A stretch of DNA of 64,000 nt from Candidatus Pacearchaeota archaeon. Lineage in GTDB: Archaea; Nanoarchaeota; Nanoarchaeia; Pacearchaeales; GW2011-AR1. Location: assembly GCA_002686195.1 (NCBI GenBank), contig NZAS01000186.1:3052-67051 (forward strand), given 5' to 3'. Position 1 is the stretch's first letter. Each line of letters begins with the position of its first letter. The notes below the pieces were generated by a model that saw only the letters and a list, made by a program, of their open reading frames with translations, made no database searches and was not told where the DNA came from. Positions 58,208 to 64,000 of the stretch are shown piece by piece. The translations under genes and the position numbers were made by a program.

Positions 58208-58706
58208 AGAACCCCTTTAGCCAGGCGAGTACGCCCAGCTTCTGCGCCTTGGGCGGCGCGGGTGGCGGCGGAGGGGCTTCCGCCTTGGGCGGTTCCACCT
58301 TGGGCGGTTCCACCTTCTTGGCCGCGGCTGGCGGAGTGGGTTCGGGCTTATCAGGCCCGTTCCACCAGCGGTGCAACCTCGTGAAGGTGCGTTCGAAGAA
58401 CCCCCGCTTTGGGGGGATGTTGGTGATCTTGCGATCGTTGCAGGCACAGACCACGACGTCTGCGCCCGGGACGAACACCACTTCCGCTCCCGGGGAGCAT
58501 CGGATGGGCTGATCGTCCACGTCGTGAATGGACTCGTTGCAAGTCGTCACGACGATCTTCTGGTTGATCTTCTTCAGCCCAGGGAGCGCTCGCTCCGCAA
58601 ACTTCCAAAGAGAGAGCCCCCCGCTGAAGAGGAGCAAGACCAACGCCAGGCCGAAACAGCCTTTGATGAAGGTCCATATCCCGTTAGGGACGGAGAAAGA
58701 AGGCAT
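58200..58706 (-). CDS. One-TM protein with proline-rich tail, 168 aa
   Basis: GAGAGG lies five bases before the ATG at 58706. One membrane helix (GCFGLALVLLLFSGGLSLW, about 14-32), a soluble part with cysteines (CNESIHDVDDQPIRC; VVCACND), then a Pro/Lys/Glu/Ala tail (KVEPPKVEPPKAEAPPPPPA). The pattern of helix, small domain and proline arm resembles TonB-like or spanin-type proteins. Function unknown. Confidence 0.58.
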   Translation of the reverse strand: MPSFSVPNGIWTFIKGCFGLALVLLLFSGGLSLWKFAERALPGLKKINQKIVVTTCNESIHDVDDQPIRCSPGAEVVFVPGADVVVCACNDRKITNIPPKRGFFERTFTRLHRWWNGPDKPEPTPPAAAKKVEPPKVEPPKAEAPPPPPAPPKAQKLGVLAWLKGFYG

Positions 58707-58730
58707 AGGCACCTCTCTAGTTGTTGTGGG

Positions 58731-59090
58731 TTACTGGTTAGAGTCGGCAAATCCTGTTCGGAGGGTGGCCAGCAACTCGACCGCCTCCTCAATGGCCGCG
58801 GTGTCGTCTTCTGCTGCACCCCTTGCGAGCCGTCCTAGAATGTACTCGCACAACGCCTGCATGGCGTGCGTCAGCTCCGGCGACGGCCTGTGGTCCCAGC
58901 CGTCGCGGAGCTCCTGTACGATGGCTTGCGCCTTCTTGGTGTAGAGGTCACGACCGGCGTCGTCTTCGGCCTCGATGCACCGGATGCTACGACGCGCGTA
59001 GCGCATTGCTCCATCAAAGAGCAGCAAAAGCAGCGCATGTGGAGACTTCTTGGGTTCTTGAAGATCCTTCCGCTTTGGGAACTTCTTCAT
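58731..59090 (-). CDS. fliS: FliS-like flagellin export chaperone homologue
   Basis: An AAGGAGGG site precedes the ATG at 59090. The 119-residue product follows FliS from end to end: SPHALLLLLFDGAMRYARR (family L-L-F/Y-D-G), a central helix KKAQAIVQELRDGWD, then ELTHAMQALCEYILGRLARG and IEEAVELLATLRTGF. In bacteria FliS caps flagellin before export. A phage copy could bind or divert host flagellin. It is preceded by the 1-kb structured RNA region. The family match is by eye but extends over the whole protein. Confidence 0.72.
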   Translation of the reverse strand: MKKFPKRKDLQEPKKSPHALLLLLFDGAMRYARRSIRCIEAEDDAGRDLYTKKAQAIVQELRDGWDHRPSPELTHAMQALCEYILGRLARGAAEDDTAAIEEAVELLATLRTGFADSNQ

Positions 59091-59122
59091 TCTAAACAAC
59101 CCTCCTTGTGGGGCTCTGGGGT

Positions 59123-60105
59123 GTAGTAGTACGCACAAGACCCTTCCCGATCAGAAGATCCTCCCCCCAAAGGAGGTCCTTTGTTGCACAACTAATCTTT
59201 GGGGGATCAGTCCACGGGTACATGCCCGTTTTGAGCTTGCGGATTTATTGCCCGCAAATGAAGGGTTTCCCCACTCTGCACAACTCAACTTCTCTGCCCT
59301 TCACCTAGGCAGCGCCAGCTATGTGGCTGGAGTCCGACCAAAGCATTACTTCCTAAGGGACGCTAGTACTTTGTAGGTGTCCTCGGTTCCAGAAGTGCCC
59401 CTCGGGAAGGGACTTGTACGTATTACGCTTTGTGGGCGCTCGGATGTAGTAGTACGCACAAGTGAGTCCACCACCCTCTAAACGGGCGTGGGCATAGTGA
59501 CCAAGCTATGCTCACCCACATCTCGTGGTCAGGAGTGACCCCGCCTAAGGCTACCTGGGCCATCCCAAGATGCGTGTGGTGAACTCACTTGTGCGTATAC
59601 GGATTGTTGGCTCTCAGTAGCCTTGCCCGCAAAGGCAAGGCTTGCAGCGTCCACCACGAGCAGGTGGCCAACATCGAACGCCGTCCCAGAGGGGGGATGC
59701 AACACCACAACCTGTTTCCAGTATTAACTGGGAAATCAGATCGCTGTAGAAGTGCTGCCGCCCGCAAGCCTCTGGGAGTATTGGTATCCTACGTGCTCAA
59801 ACTCCTCAGGGAGCTTGCAAGCCGTAGGAAGGCAGTTTTTCTCTGCCCGTGGCCGACTAGAGCCGACCAGCTTTCTCACAAGCTCTTACGCGTTACAAGG
59901 TAAACGCAAGAGCCAACAGTTCAAAGCACAAACCCCTCTACGGCAAGCAGCTAAGAGGGGGTGGTTGGCGAGCAGTTTTTAGACCTGCTCGGGTCTGTGG
60001 GCGGATGTCCTTGTGGTTAGAGAGGCCTACACGAGGTGTGACAGTCTATCGGTACGGCCAGGAGTTCCGTACGACAAAAAGCCACACCCCGTGTAGGGGC
60101 GTATC
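59123..60105 (-). ncRNA. Candidate large structured RNA, about 1 kb, three stem-bounded domains
   Basis: No gene is supported here. Domain 1 is closed by 59131-59150 pairing with 59402-59421 (18 of 20 positions). Domain 2 is closed by 59454-59474 with 59576-59596 (20 bp, one bulge). Domain 3 holds hairpins at 59619-59642 (9 bp), 59831-59847, 59882-59913, 59969-59991 (7 bp) and 60026-60040 with 60083-60097 (14 bp, one mismatch). Domains 1 and 2 begin with the same 17-nt GTAGTAGTACGCACAAG. A promoter-like motif at 60118-60150 would start a minus-strand transcript here. The strand is inferred. Confidence 0.6.
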
Positions 60106-60108
60106 TTG

Positions 60109-60309
60109 TTACGCACTTACTTGTACCAGAATAGGTACGCGGATTTGCGCGTTACTAGTTTCCGACCCGTCCAGATCGCCTAAGGGGTAACCCCAGACGT
60201 CATACGTAGGCATATATATGCACGTACGGCATTGGCAGTCTAAGCGGTGCAGGCCACGGAGCGCTCTAAGATCCTCTTCGTATACCGTAGTGTCTAATCG
60301 TGAGCGCAT
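60109..60309 (-). CDS. Small Cys-containing protein, 66 aa
   Basis: AAGGGGA precedes the ATG at 60309. Residues 20-34 read LHRLDCQCRTCIYMP (C-x-C-x2-C). The rest is polar. Its last codons contain the two-block promoter motif at 60118-60150, so coding and regulatory signals overlap. Confidence 0.58.
   Translation of the reverse strand: MRSRLDTTVYEEDLRALRGLHRLDCQCRTCIYMPTYDVWGYPLGDLDGSETSNAQIRVPILVQVSA
60118..60150 (-). promoter_or_regulatory. Two-block promoter-like motif, copy 1
   Basis: Minus strand: GCGCAAATC, 15 bases, then GTACAAGTA. The same blocks at the same spacing occur at 62934-62966 and 63910-63942. Located just upstream of the structured region that ends at 60105. Confidence 0.55.
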
Positions 60310-60368
60310 GCAGTCCCCTTCTTGTTTCGCGTTTGAATTCCCTATCGCACCTTCTTGGCACCTGCACT

Positions 60369-60779
60369 TCAGTATGCGTAAATCCGAGGCTGGTTGTCCG
60401 CCAAGGCGGATACCGTGGCGGCGTTCCACCGCTCCTCCCCGATCTTGAACACGTCGAGGGTGGTGCGTCCACGGCGGACGGTCACCTTCATCAGCGGTCC
60501 GAACACGTCGTCCTGTCGAGGGAAGTCCTTCACGTAGCACGCCGCATTGTGGACCAGCTCTGTGAGAGCACGCTCCAGCCGCTCGACGGCGTAGACCTCC
60601 GTCCAGGGCTTCGGCTTGGTGTTGAAGGAGAGGCCGTGCTGGAACAGCAGTCCCGAGAACACGTCGTCTGCCACCTCCTCGGGATACGCCGTCGAGGAAT
60701 CGAAGGCGATGCCGAACACGACCTCGTCGGTGGTGCCGACGAGTGACTTGGCCAATGCGATCATCTGCTCTTTGGTCAT
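60369..60779 (-). CDS. Hypothetical protein, 136 aa
   Basis: Excellent AAGGAGGA site; ATG overlaps the upstream stop (ATGA). Helical N-terminus (TKEQMIALAKSLVGTTDEVV) and a mixed alpha/beta body. GC-rich codon use unlike the rest of the window. No family recognised. Confidence 0.6.
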   Translation of the reverse strand: MTKEQMIALAKSLVGTTDEVVFGIAFDSSTAYPEEVADDVFSGLLFQHGLSFNTKPKPWTEVYAVERLERALTELVHNAACYVKDFPRQDDVFGPLMKVTVRRGRTTLDVFKIGEERWNAATVSALADNQPRIYAY

Positions 60780-61225
60780 CGATCCTCCTTGTCGTGTGCC
60801 CGAAGAAGCGCGGCCAGCACCGAGAGCAGGACATACCCGTGACTTTCGTCCGTGTTGTCGATGCCCTCGATGATACGAAGGATGTGCTCCCCCTCATAGA
60901 GCCAGCTCCCGCGCGGGTCATTCACAGCTTCGTGCTCAAACTTTTCATCCACCCCCGTGACGTCGAGGGTTAGGCTGGAAAACTCCTTCCCGCTCATGAA
61001 CACGTCTGCGCGGAACAACGTGCGGACGATGTACTGGGAGTACGCACCGCGTTGTTCGAAGACGTACACCCGTTCGTCCAGATTAGGGTCGTTCATGCAG
61101 ACCAAGCGGAACTCGATCAAATCATCGATGTCATCGCCAGCCACCCGGAGGCGGCGCTCTAGCTCCCGAATTGCGCTGAAACGTGGCTTGAAAAATAGGT
61201 CAAGTTGCTCGTTAGCCTCCGGCAC
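60776..61225 (-). CDS. Hypothetical protein, 149 aa
   Basis: A longer frame begins inside the repeat at 61247, but GGAGG six bases before the GTG at 61225 marks the likely start (PEANEQLDLFFKPRFSAIRE). The protein is mixed alpha/beta and acidic. Its leader carries one copy of the 95-nt repeat. Confidence 0.58.
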   Translation of the reverse strand: MPEANEQLDLFFKPRFSAIRELERRLRVAGDDIDDLIEFRLVCMNDPNLDERVYVFEQRGAYSQYIVRTLFRADVFMSGKEFSSLTLDVTGVDEKFEHEAVNDPRGSWLYEGEHILRIIEGIDNTDESHGYVLLSVLAALLRAHDKEDR

Positions 61226-61246
61226 GTTATTCCTCCACTCTAAATT

Positions 61247-61341
61247 CCCTCCCTCCACAGCTCACGCAGGATACGTGTCCAGGCCTTGGGACCCTGGATG
61301 GCGTGTTAAGGGTGCACAGATTGCCCGCTGTGCGCCGGGGG
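61247..61341 (-). repeat. 95-nt leader repeat, copy A
   Basis: Nearly identical to 61998-62093 (one substitution and one indel in the parts I compared). On the minus strand it contains GCACAG/CTGTGC and CCAGG/CCTGG hairpins and ends 21 bases before the GTG of the following gene, so it lies in that gene's leader. Confidence 0.8.
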
Positions 61342-61349
61342 TGTGTCGC

Positions 61350-61976
61350 CTAGTCGGCCACCACACACCAATCACGGTCGTAGGCGGCGACCTTCTCGGC
61401 CTGTGCCCGGATCTCGTCGGCGGTCCAGGCCAACGCCTCGTTGTTGCCCCCCGCCAAGTTGGCGGCGAAGCGAAGCGGTGACAGGGGCGGATGCTCTGGT
61501 GCGCCGAAGGCATTTGTCAACACGGCGACCAACACATGAGTGCAGTCACTGCTCTCAACCCGGTCCCGCTCATGCTGCCGCTCGGCGGCCTCCACGGGCT
61601 TCAAGCCGGGCTTGTCGGCCACGCCCGGATCGGCCAAGTAGGCCTCCCGGGTGTAGACGATTGCAGCCAGGCTATTGACATCGCCCCCCAGGTGTCGCCG
61701 CAGGAACGCCGACACCCGGCCTCGGTACTCCCGTAGGACGTAGGCGGAGCGGGAGTGGGTACGCCGCCCGACACCACAGGAGACGGTGTCGAACGCCGTC
61801 CGAGGCAGGGGGATGACGTGCTGCCCAGGCATACGATCAGTAGCTGCATCGTGTCGAGGGATTGCTTCCTTGAGAAAAGCCCCGAAGGCTTTAGCGTCGG
61901 TGACTTTCGTCCCGACGGTGAACTTATCGAAGGCTGTCACGATGTTGGCCCGAATGACCCGAATGATGTTGTCCAT
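61350..61976 (-). CDS. Hypothetical protein, 208 aa
   Basis: GGAGGG six bases before the ATG at 61976 (MDNIIRVIRANIV). The open frame extends into repeat copy B, but that part is leader. Helical N-terminus, then a polar mixed region and a helical end. No family recognised. Confidence 0.58.
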   Translation of the reverse strand: MDNIIRVIRANIVTAFDKFTVGTKVTDAKAFGAFLKEAIPRHDAATDRMPGQHVIPLPRTAFDTVSCGVGRRTHSRSAYVLREYRGRVSAFLRRHLGGDVNSLAAIVYTREAYLADPGVADKPGLKPVEAAERQHERDRVESSDCTHVLVAVLTNAFGAPEHPPLSPLRFAANLAGGNNEALAWTADEIRAQAEKVAAYDRDWCVVAD

Positions 61977-61997
61977 ATGATCCCTCCAAGATCGTAT

Positions 61998-62093
61998 CCC
62001 TCCCTCCACAGCTCACGCAGGATACGTGTCCAGGCCTTGGGACCCTGGATGGCGTGTTAGGGGATGCACAGATTGCCCGCTGTGCGCCGGGGG
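61998..62093 (-). repeat. 95-nt leader repeat, copy B
   Basis: Partner of 61247-61341, in the same orientation and at the same place relative to the next gene (21 bases before its start codon). It also abuts the stop of the upstream gene at 62097. Confidence 0.8.
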
Positions 62094-62096
62094 GCC

Positions 62097-62879
62097 CTAA
62101 AAGCGGAAGGGGTCGTCGTCCCTCGATCCGCGCATCTCCCAACAACGTTGGCAGTCGCAATCAGGCCGGAAAAGGAACGACGGGATGTTACTGTAGCGAT
62201 CGCCGCCCCATGCGCCCCACTCGCAGCAGGTGTCAGGATCGACGCCGTCGAGACGATACAGGTCTCGCCAATCGTAAAGACGGCCCTCATAGCGAGGGTC
62301 TTTGGCGAGATCTTCGATCACCTTCTTGGGGCGGATGCCACTCCACTGGTATAGCCCCATAGCGTTGGTGGGGGGGTCAAAGTCGGGATAGGGAAGCTGC
62401 ATATGGAAGAACGCGGCACACCATTCTGGAATGCCGAGATCCCTACCGTTCCGACAGCTGGTTTCAAGGAAAAGACCCCCATGCCGAGTTTCAAGAAGAT
62501 TGCCCGGGTGAAACAGTCTTCCACCCGCATCCTCCAGCATCTTGACCCACCAATGGTCGTGGTCGCCAGGAACGATATCCGCCCCCTTAGGTGGGGACTT
62601 CCGCCGCGTATAGGGGTAGCCTCGAGTGGAAACCACGATGATTTCCCGGTCGGGGAAAAGTTCCATGGCCCGCTCTAATCCACCCGTGCTCCAGCTTTGA
62701 AAAGTGGCGGGACGTTTACACCAACATTCGCCGCGTATAATCGAACCCTTCACGTTGTGAGGGGTAAGCTCGGGGTGGAACTTTCGCTCGTCGTTGCCCC
62801 ACTCTAGGGTACAGTCCTCGCAAGTGGCGTAACTCTGTTGGATATCCCTTGTCCGTAGAACGATGAAATTTTGGCGCAT
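62097..62879 (-). CDS. Hypothetical protein, 260 aa
   Basis: AGAAGGAGAG precedes the ATG at 62879. Rich in W, C, H and D: CEDCTLEWG near residue 20, GECWCKRP near residue 50, a central GADIVPGDHDHWW and CCEWGAWGGDRY near the C-terminus, then DCDCQRCWE. The cysteine/histidine pattern suggests several zinc sites; an enzyme with a metal centre is possible, but no family is recognised. Confidence 0.6.
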   Translation of the reverse strand: MRQNFIVLRTRDIQQSYATCEDCTLEWGNDERKFHPELTPHNVKGSIIRGECWCKRPATFQSWSTGGLERAMELFPDREIIVVSTRGYPYTRRKSPPKGADIVPGDHDHWWVKMLEDAGGRLFHPGNLLETRHGGLFLETSCRNGRDLGIPEWCAAFFHMQLPYPDFDPPTNAMGLYQWSGIRPKKVIEDLAKDPRYEGRLYDWRDLYRLDGVDPDTCCEWGAWGGDRYSNIPSFLFRPDCDCQRCWEMRGSRDDDPFRF

Positions 62880-62933
62880 GAGCTCTCCTTCTGTTTTATG
62901 CTCTTGCCCAAAGAACCTGTTTCCTTAGGCACA

Positions 62934-62966
62934 TACTTGTGCCCGAAAACGGGTTTTGATTTGCGC
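62934..62966 (-). promoter_or_regulatory. Two-block promoter-like motif, copy 2
   Basis: Minus strand: GCGCAAATC, 15 bases (which can form ACCCG-TTTT-CGGG), then GCACAAGTA. It lies 55 bases upstream of the ATG at 62879, a normal promoter distance. Confidence 0.55.
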
Positions 62967-62984
62967 GCGTATAAGGGGTGGTTG

Positions 62985-63392
62985 GAAGCTAAAAGAAAGT
63001 AATGCCTGAGCGCATTATTTCTTCTAGGTAGGGTGCGGCAACCGTTTGCCTTACCTACCAAACCCATCCGAGGGTCTTTGCGGTGGTCCGCCCGGACAGG
63101 GTCTCCAGTACTCAGAGTATTTGGCGGCATCCGCACCCCTGCTCAGGGAGTGGCGGATGCCGCTGGTGGCCTAACACACCCTCATAGTCTCCCAGCAGCC
63201 ACCAAGGCTGGGAGACGAGGGCTTTCGTGGGACCACACTGTGGCCCCTTCTTCTTTTTAGCAGCGCCTCTATGCGCTCATCTCGCTGCTAGGACATACCA
63301 GCCTCCTGGTTGGTTGTTGCCAATGGCCATACGTACGCCCCCCATTCCTCATGGGATTGGTAGCGCACATACGGCCTCGAACTACCGCCTAG
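62985..63392 (-). other. Non-coding, hairpin-dense spacer of about 400 bases
   Basis: No gene is supported. Hairpins: GGTAGG..CTACC with inner GGCAA/TTGCC (63030-63062); 11-bp perfect GCGGCATCCGC/GCGGATGCCGC (63124-63134 with 63153-63163); 10-bp perfect GTCTCCCAGC/GCTGGGAGAC (63187-63196 with 63207-63216); and 8-bp TAGCAGCG/CGCTGCTA (63258-63265 with 63283-63290). It follows the gene at 63393 on the minus strand and precedes the promoter at 62934. An RNA gene or a complex 3' UTR is possible. Confidence 0.5.
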
Positions 63393-63812
63393 TTACCCGT
63401 CGTACATCTCCCGGAGTTCCTGACGCACCTCGTCCAAGGTCAGCAGGAGCTTGCACGACGTCTCTCTTCCCTGCCTGTTGGGACGCCCGTGCACCTCCAC
63501 ACGGACACCTCCAGGCGCCCGCTCAGAAATGAACGCCTTCATCGGACGGCCCTCCGCCCGGAACTCGATGGAGAGCATCTCCGACATATCCCGAATTGCC
63601 GTGATGGCGGTTTTGCTCGCCAACGGCTTGGGCATGAATTCCTCCAAGCCCATCCAGACAGAGGCCTTTGGGTCGCACGTCGGGTAGACATTGACCTTGT
63701 CCCCTTCGTGAAGGCGAACACCCCAAAACTTCCTCTGAGCCTTGTCCCGGAGGATGTCCCCGGTCAAGACCGCGTAGATCCGTTGGATGATGTTAGCTTC
63801 CTCAAAAGTCAT
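63393..63812 (-). CDS. Hypothetical protein, 139 aa
   Basis: AAGGCGG five bases before the ATG at 63812 (MTFEEANIIQRIYAV). Mixed alpha/beta; basic C-terminal half (RVEVHGRPNRQGRE). Codon use is GC-rich. Its leader carries a 24-nt element also present at 59197. No family recognised. Confidence 0.6.
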   Translation of the reverse strand: MTFEEANIIQRIYAVLTGDILRDKAQRKFWGVRLHEGDKVNVYPTCDPKASVWMGLEEFMPKPLASKTAITAIRDMSEMLSIEFRAEGRPMKAFISERAPGGVRVEVHGRPNRQGRETSCKLLLTLDEVRQELREMYDG

Positions 63813-63909
63813 ATGCACCGCCTTGGTTGGCTACTACTCTTTGGGGGATCAGCCCACGGGTATTTTGGTATGTGTGCCGGAACCAGTGGAAGCATAGGTA
63901 CCCGACATA

Positions 63910-63942
63910 TACTTGTACCCAAAAAGTAGTACGGATTTGCGC
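63910..63942 (-). promoter_or_regulatory. Two-block promoter-like motif, copy 3
   Basis: Minus strand: GCGCAAATC, 15 bases, then GTACAAGTA and TATGT. A terminator lies just upstream (63955-63979) and a gene starts about 100 bases downstream, the expected place for a promoter. Confidence 0.6.
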
Positions 63943-63954
63943 GCGTTTTGGGAC

Positions 63955-63979
63955 CTAAAAAACCCCGGCGTCAGGGGTT
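63955..63979 (-). terminator. Rho-independent terminator of an upstream operon
   Basis: On the minus strand AACCCC-TGACGCC-GGGGTT followed by a run of T's. It would end a transcript entering from beyond the window edge, just before the promoter at 63910. Confidence 0.82.
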
Positions 63980-64000
63980 AGTGCCACTCCCAGGATGGGA

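Noticed and set aside
60109..60921. 270-codon minus-strand frame
   Set aside because: Most of it is an out-of-frame shadow of the 60369 and 60776 genes; only its last 66 codons, with their own AAGGGGA site, are kept as a gene.
62934..63942. Common protein end (AQI..QV) encoded by the three two-block motifs
   Set aside because: Only the copy at 60118 lies in a supported gene; the other two are in leaders without frames, so conservation is at DNA level.

Overview
The window is part of a large double-stranded DNA tailed phage genome. It carries a contractile-tail module (sheath, tube, baseplate spike), a phage lysis enzyme, four tRNA genes, dozens of tightly packed small genes with overlapping starts and stops, and long same-strand gene runs. 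Most proteins have no recognisable family, so the host cannot be named. A FliS-like protein at 58731-59090 hints at a flagellated bacterial host.

Layout. 1-5264 (+): neck/tail completion proteins, sheath and tube. 5419-10174 (-): small hypotheticals, tRNA-Lys, tRNA-Thr, tRNA-Ile and a CAT tRNA, and two related winged-helix-like proteins. 10371-14792 (+): baseplate spike and a large tail-associated protein. 14782-33418 (-): an early/metabolic block with a zinc metallopeptidase, DnaQ-like exonuclease, HU, deoxynucleoside kinase, HD (p)ppGpp-hydrolase-like enzyme, RHH regulator, TSCPD protein, lytic transglycosylase, EcsC-like protein, multi-HTH protein, deaminase, IS110-like helix-hairpin-helix protein and a pentapeptide-repeat/kinase fusion. 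A two-gene plus-strand island (18491-18996) interrupts it. Inside it, at 29147-29850, sits a striking array of about 20 units of 36 bp. 33419-34497: an AT-rich regulatory stretch. 34498-57009 (+): a DNA-binding protein, a coiled-coil virion-type protein, then two arrays of small genes (37536-47260 and 52691-57009). The endolysin, a one-TM holin-like protein, an SNase and a long fibre-like protein lie between them. 57130-63955 (-): membrane/low-complexity proteins, FliS-like chaperone and hypotheticals with visibly more GC-rich codon use, separated by long, hairpin-dense non-coding stretches.

The two strongest candidates for something undescribed are as follows. (1) A set of 26 small proteins shares one N-terminal tag of about 25 residues (AY-x2-G-x3-AL-x-D-[FY]-G ending in K-x-A) joined to diverse bodies, many of them glycine-zipper/hydrophobic. 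I infer a targeting tag, most simply for packaging into the capsid and ejection, with a possible protease site at its end. (2) The 36-bp array alternates two related boxes every 18 bp (GGCTCGCT-N10-GGGTTTCTC-N9). To these I add a 1-kb, three-domain, highly base-paired non-coding region upstream of the FliS-like gene, a shared two-block promoter motif, and a duplicated 95-nt leader element.

All functional calls rest on reading motifs by eye; no search was run.
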